Positions 35,947 to 44,075 of a DNA stretch of 64,000 nt are shown piece by piece; positions within the stretch are counted from its first letter, which is position 1, and each line of letters begins with the position of its first letter. The notes beneath the pieces were generated by a model. That model was not told where the DNA came from and did no database searches. It saw only the letters and a program-made list of their open reading frames with translations. Source of the stretch: Gracilibacillus lacisalsi DSM 19029 (GTDB lineage: Bacteria > Bacillota > Bacilli > Bacillales > Amphibacillaceae); the NCBI RefSeq assembly GCF_000377765.1, contig NZ_KB898662.1, forward strand, positions 124,001-188,000, in the 5' to 3' direction. A program made the translations under genes and the position numbers.

Positions 35947-37026
35947 CTACCTTAATTTTTCAATAATCATATCAAATAATTCTAAATCCTTTTTAAAATC
36001 TTCAGGTGTCGTTTTTGGCAAAATCCCTTTGGTCACAACCTCAAAAAAATGTTCTAATTCCAGAGTATAGGGATCCTTAAATGTCGGTCTTGTCACACAC
36101 TCTGAATAGTTACCATTTACTGTTTTGGCTAAAGTTAAATTAGTAGGTAAATGACGAATATAGGGCGTATTGTATTGAACTGTTAGTTGTTTATTGTTTC
36201 CAAATACCTCAATATGGGCATCAAACCTAATAATATTATCTATCCCAGTTTCAAAGGTAGTATAAAAATCGTCATATTCTAAAGTTGCTGTTATAAACTT
36301 ACCTCCGTTCCAATTTGATGCCGACACAACTCTATTCGGAAATCCAATTAATTCACGCATTGCAGATAAATCATGACTACTTAACCCACACAACAACCGA
36401 TAAGTAGTGCGTAATGTATCAGGTGCATCTTCTCCAATTGCTTCATTCACCATTTTCATAGCTCGCTCTTCTTTATCAACCATTGCATGTTTGGGCATAT
36501 CATTAAACCGATGAACATTACTGCTTTGTTCTATAAACAAGCTGTTTTGCCCTATAATATCACGTACTTTCACATAATTAATTTTGTCTAACTTCTCCAT
36601 TTCATGTACTGCCTCAATAAAAGCTGGTGCAAATCTTCTCATATAACCAACCATTACATACACTTCATTTTTATCACGAGCCTCAATTATTCTATCCGCA
36701 TCAGATTTAGTCAAACACATTGGTTTCTCAACTAGTACATGTTTCTTATTTTGCACTGCAGAAATTACACAGTCAGTATGAAATTCATCGCTATTTAGCA
36801 CAAAGATTACATCAAGGTCCTTCTGCTTTGTTAACTCTTTGGCATCTGTAAATAAATTGGTTACTCGATACCTTTCACCTATAGTTTGCAATAGTTGTTT
36901 AGATATATCACACAATGCCGTGACTTCATACTTATCCGATAATGATTCTAATATCGGCAAATGTATTATTTGTGCTACTTCTCCTAACCCTATAATTCCT
37001 ACCTTTAGTTTGTGATTCATCATCAT
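35947..37026 (-). CDS. Gfo/Idh/MocA family oxidoreductase
   Basis: 359 residues. Rossmann start LKVGIIGLGEVAQIIHLPIL, catalytic Lys in VLVEKPMCLTKSDADRI, and a less typical C-terminal segment (LLCGLSSHDLSAMRELIGFP, where Ser-His-Asp replaces the common D-x-x-x-H). Three ATGs stand in a row at the start (MMM); the third is best spaced from AGGAG. Last gene of a CUT1 importer operon, so it probably oxidises the imported sugar. It is divergent from the other two family members here. Confidence 0.87.
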   Translation of the reverse strand: MMMNHKLKVGIIGLGEVAQIIHLPILESLSDKYEVTALCDISKQLLQTIGERYRVTNLFTDAKELTKQKDLDVIFVLNSDEFHTDCVISAVQNKKHVLVEKPMCLTKSDADRIIEARDKNEVYVMVGYMRRFAPAFIEAVHEMEKLDKINYVKVRDIIGQNSLFIEQSSNVHRFNDMPKHAMVDKEERAMKMVNEAIGEDAPDTLRTTYRLLCGLSSHDLSAMRELIGFPNRVVSASNWNGGKFITATLEYDDFYTTFETGIDNIIRFDAHIEVFGNNKQLTVQYNTPYIRHLPTNLTLAKTVNGNYSECVTRPTFKDPYTLELEHFFEVVTKGILPKTTPEDFKKDLELFDMIIEKLR

Positions 37027-37061
37027 CTCTCCTGACTTTTTCTTAAGTAATAGAATCAGCT

Positions 37062-37892
37062 TTATCCTTTGACAGCACCTGCTGCACTACCTGCAATAAA
37101 ATATTTTTGTACAAATAAAAAGAAAAGAAATACCGGAACCATTGTTAGTGTTGCAGCAGCAGTTATACTTCCCCAATCTGAACTATACTGTTGCATAAAT
37201 AACTGTATACCTACCGGAATAGTCATTACATCCTCTGTTTTCAAGAATATATTAGCAATTAAGTATTCATTAAATGAAAATAAAAAGGAAAAAATAGCTA
37301 CTGCTGCGATACCAGGTCCTGAAATAGGAAGTATAATTTTAATAAAAGTTTGAAATCGATTACAGCCATCGATTCTAGCTGCCTCTTCTAATTCCCGCGG
37401 TATCGAATCAAAATAACCCTTATACATCCAAATTGCAAAAGGTAGATGAAGCGTAACATAAAGAATGATCACTGAGTAAAGGGTATTAATCAACTCTAAA
37501 TGTCGAAACATAATAAATAATGGTATCAACACGAGAATAATCGGAAACATTTGCAGCATTAATAATGATTTTGAATAGATAGAAATAAATGTTGAACGAA
37601 ACCGAGATATGGCAAACCCCGCAAATGCCGCAACAATAATACTCAATAAAGTTCCCCAAAACGTAACAATTACACTATTCTTAAATTGGGTCCAAAACAT
37701 CGTTTGAGTATGTAAATGTAGATAATTCTCCAAAGTGAAATTTTGAGGTAATATATGAGTTGACGTCCTCATTTCAGAATTACTTTTGAAAGAATTTAAT
37801 ATCATGGTGATGATAGGTAGATTAATTAAAAATGTAATAACTATTAGAGAAAAAAACAAAATAGTTTTTCTTATCCCTTTATGTTTCTTCAT
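37062..37892 (-). CDS. Carbohydrate ABC transporter permease (MalG-like, CUT1)
   Basis: 276 residues, six membrane helices, EAA loop LEEAARIDGCNRFQTFIKIILPI, C-terminus QKYFIAGSAAGAVKG. It pairs with the MalF-like gene ending at 37911. This is a separate system from the importer at 7-10 kb. Confidence 0.93.
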   Translation of the reverse strand: MKKHKGIRKTILFFSLIVITFLINLPIITMILNSFKSNSEMRTSTHILPQNFTLENYLHLHTQTMFWTQFKNSVIVTFWGTLLSIIVAAFAGFAISRFRSTFISIYSKSLLMLQMFPIILVLIPLFIMFRHLELINTLYSVIILYVTLHLPFAIWMYKGYFDSIPRELEEAARIDGCNRFQTFIKIILPISGPGIAAVAIFSFLFSFNEYLIANIFLKTEDVMTIPVGIQLFMQQYSSDWGSITAAATLTMVPVFLFFLFVQKYFIAGSAAGAVKG

Positions 37893-37910
37893 CCATCTCT
37901 CTCCCTTTTT

Positions 37911-38807
37911 TCAATCTTCTTCTTGAAATCTCAGCATTAAATAAGCTAATCCCATTAGTATGATTAAACTTACAATCGCAATGGATGAACCTATACCTAA
38001 CTCACTTTTGATAAATGTATAATTATATGCTAATACGATTAAGTTTTCTGTTGCATTGATTGGACCACCCTGAGTTAGTAACCAGATCGTGTCAAAATCA
38101 TTAAAAGACCAAATAGTCATAAGGATCCAACAAACAACAGAAATGCCTTTAATAGAAGGCCAGGTGATATGGAGAAATGATTTCCACCTATTAGCACCAT
38201 CTATTGTCGCCGCTTCGTATAAATCATTATTAATAGTTTGTAATGCTGCTAGAATGGATACCATCATGAAAGGGAAGCTTCTCCAAATTTTAATAAGAAT
38301 TACTGAAAAGATAGCTCCACCTTCTGTTCCTAAAAAATTTATTGAACTAAATCCAAAAAAAGTAATAATTTCATTTAATAAAGCATTTTCATCAGCTATT
38401 AACCATCTCCAACCTACAATTGAAACTATAGAGGGAATAATCCAAGGAACAAGTAGGGCAACTCTAAAAAACCCCTTTAGCCATACATCTTTATTAATCA
38501 ATACCGCAAGTCCTAACCCCGCTAAATAACTCCCAATCACCCCAAAAAATGCAAAAACAGCACTAAAATATAGTGAATTATAAAATTCCGACATTCGAAA
38601 CAAATCAATATAGTTCTGTATGCCTGCAAAATCACCAGGTTGTATTAAGGTACCATCTTGCAAACTGTACATAACCCCTACAATTAAAGGGTATAGATTG
38701 ATCATTGCAATAAGAATTAGTGATGGTAATAGAAAATTATAAGGAGCCCAATCTATTTTTCTCCTATTAAGTGGTTTCTCTGCTTTACTTATATTCAGTA
38801 AACTCAA
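37911..38807 (-). CDS. Carbohydrate ABC transporter permease (MalF-like, CUT1)
   Basis: 298 residues with six helices and EAA motif LYEAATIDGANRWKSFLHITWP. It starts with TTG eight bases after AGGAGG. Between it and the binding-protein gene (38808-38870) a short GAAGAG/CTCTTC hairpin could reduce permease expression. Confidence 0.92.
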   Translation of the reverse strand: MSLLNISKAEKPLNRRKIDWAPYNFLLPSLILIAMINLYPLIVGVMYSLQDGTLIQPGDFAGIQNYIDLFRMSEFYNSLYFSAVFAFFGVIGSYLAGLGLAVLINKDVWLKGFFRVALLVPWIIPSIVSIVGWRWLIADENALLNEIITFFGFSSINFLGTEGGAIFSVILIKIWRSFPFMMVSILAALQTINNDLYEAATIDGANRWKSFLHITWPSIKGISVVCWILMTIWSFNDFDTIWLLTQGGPINATENLIVLAYNYTFIKSELGIGSSIAIVSLIILMGLAYLMLRFQEED

Positions 38808-38870
38808 AGGGAACCTCCTCCTGTTTTTATCTATGAAGAGCTAGCTTATAAAACTCTTCCATATTTTTAT

Positions 38871-40220
38871 CTATTCACCCATAATATCTTGTAGACCTCC
38901 TTCTGCTTCTTCCATTGCACTCATTACATCTTTTCCTGAAAGAATCTGTTGCGCTAAAGATTGTAAAACACCATCACCTTCAATTTCATTTAATTCCGGA
39001 AAACTTCCATTAAAATATGTAGAGGTAGTAAATGCATTCGGAATGTACTCATCGTAAACAAATTTATAGTCTTGGTCTTCTTGAAAATATGGCTCTTCTG
39101 AGAAAGAGACTCTTGCAGGCAACTGATTAGAATCCCCTTCTGTCCATAATGGCAACTGATTTTCAGACCACCATTTCAAGAAAGTTTTAGCTTCTTCCGG
39201 ATGTTCTGTTTGCTTATAAAGCATAATGTTATTAACCCACATAACAGTGCCTTTATTTCCATTGGGACTTTCTAAAGCTGGTAAGATACCAACTTCATCC
39301 GTTATTTCTGGGAATTCACCTCTTGTACCTGGTGTACCAAGGTACATTGCTGCTTTCCCCTGTCCAAATGAATTTAATGCATCATCCTGCCCCATTCCTG
39401 GAGATGCAGGATTAATTGAACCGTCTGCTTGTAGATCAGCTAAAAATTGAATTGCCTCTTGATTTAACTCATTATTCACTAACTCTACATGACGATCCTC
39501 CGTAAAAATACCTCCACCATTGTTGAAGATTAAGGTAAATAAAGTATGAACACCATTATTTGCTCCACCTTCAATAGCTAATCCATACTGACCATCTCCA
39601 TCAGTTAACTGATTAGCAGCCTCTCGGAACTCTTCCCAATTTGTGGGCACTTCTACTCCCGCATCTTCAAATAAGTCTTTTCTGTACCAATATACCCTTG
39701 TATCTAATCCCCAAGGTAACGCTAGATAATGACCGTCATATTGCATTGCTTCGATTGTTCCAGGATAAAAGTCATCTAGTTTTCCTTCAGCTTCCCATTC
39801 TTCAATTACATCATCAATCGGTAAAATAGCATCTTGCCCATAAAATTGGAATGCTTGAAAACCGGCTCCAGTACTTATATCAGGGGCTGTGCCTGATGCG
39901 ATTGCTGTAGTAAATGTTTGATACCAGTTTGCCCATGGAGTAGATTGATAGGTTACATTTATATCAGGGTGTTCTCTATTGAATTGATCAACTATTTCTT
40001 CAGCTGCTGTTATGTATTCTGAAGGTCCCCAAGACATATCCCAAAAGCTAAGCTCCACCACTTCTCCACTTTCACCTTTATTGTTTTCACCAGAAGTATT
40101 ACCATTAGAACTATTATTAGTCCTATTTTCACTGCTAGATGAATCACTTGAACACCCTACAATAATAGTAAAAATAATAGCCAGTAATAAAACATTTAAA
40201 AAACGCATTTTGTTACGCAT
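38871..40220 (-). CDS. Extracellular sugar-binding lipoprotein of a CUT1 importer
   Basis: 449 residues from the ATG at 40220, nine bases after GGAGG; upstream in-frame ATGs are too close or lack a site. Signal peptide with lipobox IVGCSS, a Ser/Asn-rich linker, then a family 1 binding fold (VELSFWDMSWGPSEYITAAE, YWYRKDLFEDAGVEVPTNWEEF, GQGKAAMYLGTPGTRGEFP). First gene of the importer-dehydrogenase operon. Two identical LacI-type operators lie between it and the lacI gene. Confidence 0.93.
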   Translation of the reverse strand: MRNKMRFLNVLLLAIIFTIIVGCSSDSSSSENRTNNSSNGNTSGENNKGESGEVVELSFWDMSWGPSEYITAAEEIVDQFNREHPDINVTYQSTPWANWYQTFTTAIASGTAPDISTGAGFQAFQFYGQDAILPIDDVIEEWEAEGKLDDFYPGTIEAMQYDGHYLALPWGLDTRVYWYRKDLFEDAGVEVPTNWEEFREAANQLTDGDGQYGLAIEGGANNGVHTLFTLIFNNGGGIFTEDRHVELVNNELNQEAIQFLADLQADGSINPASPGMGQDDALNSFGQGKAAMYLGTPGTRGEFPEITDEVGILPALESPNGNKGTVMWVNNIMLYKQTEHPEEAKTFLKWWSENQLPLWTEGDSNQLPARVSFSEEPYFQEDQDYKFVYDEYIPNAFTTSTYFNGSFPELNEIEGDGVLQSLAQQILSGKDVMSAMEEAEGGLQDIMGE

Positions 40221-40341
40221 AAACATAAACCTCCATGATTGATTTAGTATTTTCATGCCATAAACTACAGCGTTACGACTACATTACTCATACAATATAA
40301 CGGTTTGTTTTCTTCTCCACCTCCCTAAAACCGAATTAAAA

Positions 40342-40355
40342 TATAAACGTTTACA
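40342..40355. promoter_or_regulatory. LacI-type operator copy 1 (sugar operon)
   Basis: TATAAACGTTTACA, 122 bases upstream of the binding-protein start. Identical 14-mers occur at 40473 and 41604. It also fits the cre consensus at 13 of 14 positions, so CcpA could bind as well. Confidence 0.75.
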
Positions 40356-40472
40356 TTTTACGACAAATGTTGCAATAGGCATTATTTTTTATTGAATCCT
40401 TGATATAAGCAGGATGATTACATATGATTCTACATAAAAAATGATATTTACCCCTATTTAATCACTTATAAA

Positions 40473-40506
40473 TATAAACGTTTACATTTATAAGTAAGCG
40501 CTTACT
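40473..40506. promoter_or_regulatory. LacI-type operator copy 2 plus adjacent AGTAAGCGCTTACT palindrome
   Basis: TATAAACGTTTACA at 40473-40486 is followed six bases later by the perfect palindrome AGTAAGCGCTTACT (40493-40506), a second cre-like site with a different core. The pair lies 67-100 bases past the lacI gene end and could host LacI and CcpA side by side. Confidence 0.7.
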
Positions 40507-40572
40507 AGTTAAAACAAATGTTACCATACTATTTTTATATTTTCAATAAAATTTCTCATTTTTTTCAATATT

Positions 40573-41580
40573 TTAGGTGTCTCTTTTAATTAACTGGGTA
40601 GGAAGTATTATTTTTCTAGGAGCAATGCTTTCACTACTCTCCATTTGTTCAATTAATATATTAACAGCTGTTTTCCCCATTTCATGTATTGGTTGTTTAA
40701 TAGTTGTTAAAGATGGACTAATAATACTAGAAGTGCTAATATCATCGAAACCTACAACGGAAATATCATTAGGTACTAACAGCTTTTTCTCCCTGATACC
40801 ATTTAACGCACCATATGCAATTAAATCGTTAGCACAGAAAATAGCCGTGAATGTTGGGTTCCCCTTTAATAATTCTAACACTGCTTTATAACCAATTTCC
40901 ATAAAATTAGCATCGTTGCGGGTTGAATAAATAATATCTTCATTTATCGGAATGTTGTTGGTCATCAAGCAATTTTTATAGCCAAGCTCTCTTTGTTTAG
41001 ATGCTCGATCAGTTCCAATATACGCTATACTATTGTGTCCTCTGCTTATTAAGTATTCTACAGCATTTATGGCTCCGCCCAAATGATCGACGTCTACAGA
41101 AATAATGTCCGACAAGTTTTGGCTTTGTAAGCCTACCATTGATATACCATTTTCATAGAAAGTAGAAAGCTTTTCATTTACCTTTTCATCCATTCCATGT
41201 GTTAACGGTCCAACAATAATCCCGTCCACATTTCTTTCTTCAAATAGTTCCAAAACAGATATAATTTTATCTTTTTCTCTATTATGTGATGCAAGTAATA
41301 GTGCATAACCTTTATCCCATAATTCATTTTGAATAACTTCCGCTAATTCAGACCAGTAGCTTGCTAACTCTGGAAGGATAAAACCAATCATTTTTGTCTT
41401 CTTTTGTTTCATAGATCTAGCACTATAATCTGGTTTAAAATTCATTTTTTCAATCGCATCTAGTATTTTTAACCTAGTCTCTTGCTTCACTTTATCTTTC
41501 CCATTAATAACTCTGGAAACAGTCGCAATTGATACATTTGCCTCTCTGGCCACGTCTTTGATGGTTTTTTTCACTTTCAT
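40573..41580 (-). CDS. LacI-family transcriptional regulator
   Basis: 335 residues. Helix-turn-helix KKTIKDVAREANVSIATVSR at the start, then the periplasmic-binding-like sensor (MIGFILPELASYWSELAEVI, PNDISVVGFDDISTSSIISP, LTTIKQPIHEMGKTAV). AAAGGAT precedes the ATG. The identical palindromes at its own promoter (41604) and before the importer operon make it the likely regulator of both. The inducer should be the imported sugar or a product of it. Confidence 0.93.
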   Translation of the reverse strand: MKVKKTIKDVAREANVSIATVSRVINGKDKVKQETRLKILDAIEKMNFKPDYSARSMKQKKTKMIGFILPELASYWSELAEVIQNELWDKGYALLLASHNREKDKIISVLELFEERNVDGIIVGPLTHGMDEKVNEKLSTFYENGISMVGLQSQNLSDIISVDVDHLGGAINAVEYLISRGHNSIAYIGTDRASKQRELGYKNCLMTNNIPINEDIIYSTRNDANFMEIGYKAVLELLKGNPTFTAIFCANDLIAYGALNGIREKKLLVPNDISVVGFDDISTSSIISPSLTTIKQPIHEMGKTAVNILIEQMESSESIAPRKIILPTQLIKRDT

Positions 41581-41603
41581 TCAGATCCTTTCTTGTAGTA
41601 AAG

Positions 41604-41617
41604 TATAAACGTTTACA
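41604..41617. promoter_or_regulatory. LacI-type operator copy 3 (autoregulatory)
   Basis: TATAAACGTTTACA, 24 bases upstream of the lacI start codon. Identity with the two copies before the sugar operon supports autoregulation. Confidence 0.75.
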
Positions 41618-41717
41618 TATATTATGATATAAATATCGTTCAAAAAAATCAAGACTTTTTATCTATTTTAGTGGCATTTATTAAGCATTTCGAATCAGTT
41701 CAATCAGCAACGTTTTT

Positions 41718-42155
41718 TTACAACTTTTTATACATTATGGTTTGTAAATCTTGAAAACCAATTCGGTGATAGATCTCTTTCGCAAAGTTGCTGGCAAATA
41801 CATTGAGACGAATTTCTTTAAAACCACGATATTTACTATCAGTCACCGCAGCTTGTAATAATTGCTTAGCTATCCCTAGATTCCGATATTCGGGTAAAAC
41901 ATACAGTTCATAAATAAATGCATGAGGTGAATTTGTAATATAATCTACATTTCCCCCAAGCAGAATCCAACCAGTAATTTCTCGATTGACATGTTCATAC
42001 ACTAAATAATATCCATTTTGATCAAGTGTAAATAACGCCATTTGTACAGCTTGTTCTTGACTGATAGCTTTTTTAGATAACGTACCTTCATTTGCAGCAT
42101 CCTTCGCTTTGGACAAAATAAACTGCACATCTCTATTCGTTGCCTTTCTAATCAT
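41718..42155 (-). CDS. GNAT family N-acetyltransferase
   Basis: 145 residues from the ATG at 42155 (GAGGGG upstream). Core GNAT features: MIRKATNRDVQFILSKAKDA at the start, FIYELYVLPEYRNLGIAKQL with the acetyl-CoA-binding R/Q-x-x-G-x-A loop (YRNLGIA), and IRLNVFASNFAKEIYHRIGF near the end. The acceptor is unknown. It stands alone between the lacI gene and aprX. Confidence 0.87.
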   Translation of the reverse strand: MIRKATNRDVQFILSKAKDAANEGTLSKKAISQEQAVQMALFTLDQNGYYLVYEHVNREITGWILLGGNVDYITNSPHAFIYELYVLPEYRNLGIAKQLLQAAVTDSKYRGFKEIRLNVFASNFAKEIYHRIGFQDLQTIMYKKL

Positions 42156-42361
42156 AGTTACGCCCCTCAAAATAGCATTGTAATGATGTGAATCACCATC
42201 AGTAATAGCATATTTCTCCCGATATGGATGATTAACTACAGTTTGACGGCTGTTCACCATAATAAAGCATATGTCATAAATTCTTTTTTGTTCTGTTGTA
42301 CAGAGGGACTGTTACACCGATACTATAAAGTAAAGGATATTCATAGTCAATAATCAAAAGC

Positions 42362-42407
42362 TACCATCCGAGATATGAAACGAAATCTCAAGATGGTAAC
42401 CTTTTTT
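42362..42407 (-). terminator. Terminator after aprX
   Basis: TACCATC pairs with GATGGTA, continued inside by GAGAT/ATCTC. T-rich tracts lie on both sides (CTTTTTTG on plus, GCTTTTGATT on minus), so it may act in both directions. It is 77 bases past the aprX stop. Confidence 0.65.
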
Positions 42408-42483
42408 GTTTCACTCATCTAATTGCGACAATTCATCTATTTTAAATAACGGCATGTCCCCATTTATCGCTCCATCACAACTT

Positions 42484-43812
42484 TTACTGTGGTATGGTGT
42501 TTTCTGCGTTGATATAACCAGCACCATAGATGTTATTATCACGGTCTTCCCACAAATCCACTCCATTTTTCAGTAGTTCTTTTATCTCATCAGGTGTTAA
42601 ATCTGGGTTATGCTGCTTCATCAAACTAACTACGCCAGCACAAATTGGTGTCGCCATCGACGTACCTGACATGGTAAAGTAATCCTCTCCGACACGACTT
42701 GATTTTTGCAATTTATCAATATATGAATTTGGTGAACGCAAGGATATAATATCAACACCAGGTGCTAGAATATCTGGTTTCACTTCACCGTAAATCGTTG
42801 GTCCTCTACTGGAGAAACTTGCTACGTCATCATCTCCGCGAGTATCTGCGGTATCACGATCATCTAATGCTCCAACGGTAATAACACGATCACTCAGACC
42901 TGGACTTGAAATGGTTTGTGGATCAGGTCCGCTATTACCAGCTGCAACACAGACAGTAATCCCATTCCTCCATGATTCCTCTACAATTTGAACCAACGGA
43001 TCCCGATCTTCTTCTCCATAATCCTGTGGCTCTGTTCCAAGGGACATACTCATGATATCAATCGGAGTATCCGGATTATTTTCATTATATTGGATACACC
43101 ATTCTACACCTTGGATAATCGTATCTAAAGAACCAGATCCTACATTATTCAATACTTTTACACCTGCAATATTTGCTTCTGGAGCTGGTCCTGCGTACGC
43201 TCCTGAAGAAGCAGAACCATTACCAGCTGCATCTCCTGCGCAATGTGTTCCATGACCGTTATCATCGTATGGTTCAGAGCGATTATTGACAAAATCCACA
43301 AAATCAGTGATTCTTCCTGATAAATCTTGATGAGGATATACCCCTGTATCAACTATTGCAATTTTGGTCCCTTGGCCTGTTAATGTTGTATTATTACGAA
43401 TGACTTGTTTCGCGTTAGCTGATTCAACCGCAACATCTAATAAGGCGTGAACCTCTTTATTCTTATATACCTTTTTAATATGTTTACAGTTTGATAGTAT
43501 CTCATCCAAGCTGTCAGGGGTCATATCTGCTGAACAACAGGAAATCCTCGAATGATAATGATATAACTTATTTTTCCGATATTTTTTAGTGACCTCCTCT
43601 ATTTGGTGACAACCCGATTCATAAGCCTCCGGATGAAACTGAACTATAACTGACAGTTTTTTCTTACGTTTTAACCTTTTTTCAGCTAATCGATGCAAAA
43701 AGCACGGTGTATATTTAAAAGGGCGATACAGATTAATTAACTCATCCCGTAAAGGACGATCTAACTTACTCGCATGGTTACGCACCGTCTGAATCATTGA
43801 ATATCCAAACAA
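42484..43812 (-). CDS. aprX: AprX-type intracellular subtilisin-like serine protease
   Basis: 442 residues, the same length as B. subtilis AprX, and the N-terminus MFGYSMIQTVRNHASKLDRP follows that protein closely, supporting the TTG start at 43812. Catalytic triad: Asp in AIVDTGVYPH, His in NGHGTHCAGDAAG, Ser in TMSGTSMATPICAG. The oxyanion Asn is in AAGNSGPDP. There is an N-terminal propeptide-like region of about 130 residues but no signal peptide. AprX is a cytoplasmic protease of stationary phase. Monocistronic, flanked by terminators. Confidence 0.95.
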   Translation of the reverse strand: MFGYSMIQTVRNHASKLDRPLRDELINLYRPFKYTPCFLHRLAEKRLKRKKKLSVIVQFHPEAYESGCHQIEEVTKKYRKNKLYHYHSRISCCSADMTPDSLDEILSNCKHIKKVYKNKEVHALLDVAVESANAKQVIRNNTTLTGQGTKIAIVDTGVYPHQDLSGRITDFVDFVNNRSEPYDDNGHGTHCAGDAAGNGSASSGAYAGPAPEANIAGVKVLNNVGSGSLDTIIQGVEWCIQYNENNPDTPIDIMSMSLGTEPQDYGEEDRDPLVQIVEESWRNGITVCVAAGNSGPDPQTISSPGLSDRVITVGALDDRDTADTRGDDDVASFSSRGPTIYGEVKPDILAPGVDIISLRSPNSYIDKLQKSSRVGEDYFTMSGTSMATPICAGVVSLMKQHNPDLTPDEIKELLKNGVDLWEDRDNNIYGAGYINAENTIPQ

Positions 43813-43948
43813 ATTATCCCCTCATTTCTTCTTTTTCTACAAGCTATGAGTAAATGAGGGGGTTGGAATCCATGATTGTCCATAAATCGTCGAAAATAGG
43901 CGAATTTTCAAGAAAAGTGGGATTTTCTTTAATGGACCACAGAAATGT

Positions 43949-43993
43949 AAAAGAAAGCATACCAATGGTTCAAAAGGTATGCTTTCTTTTTGC
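43949..43993 (-). terminator. Terminator after the phosphodiester-glycosidase gene
   Basis: AAAAGAAAGCATACC (43949-43963) and GGTATGCTTTCTTTT (43976-43990) form a 15-bp stem with T-rich flanks on both strands. It lies 86 bases past the stop of the 1790-residue gene and about 140 bases before aprX. I see no gene in the 43813-44075 gap. Confidence 0.75.
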
Positions 43994-44075
43994 ATATTTT
44001 TAATAGAAAAATTGATCGCTCCCGAAACTATATCCAAATCATCCATGGTTAAAGCGTAATAGTTTAAACAAACAA

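Noticed and set aside
43837..44046. 69-codon minus-strand frame between aprX and the giant phosphoesterase
   Set aside because: It spans the intrinsic terminator at 43949-43993, has no ribosome site and no recognisable sequence.
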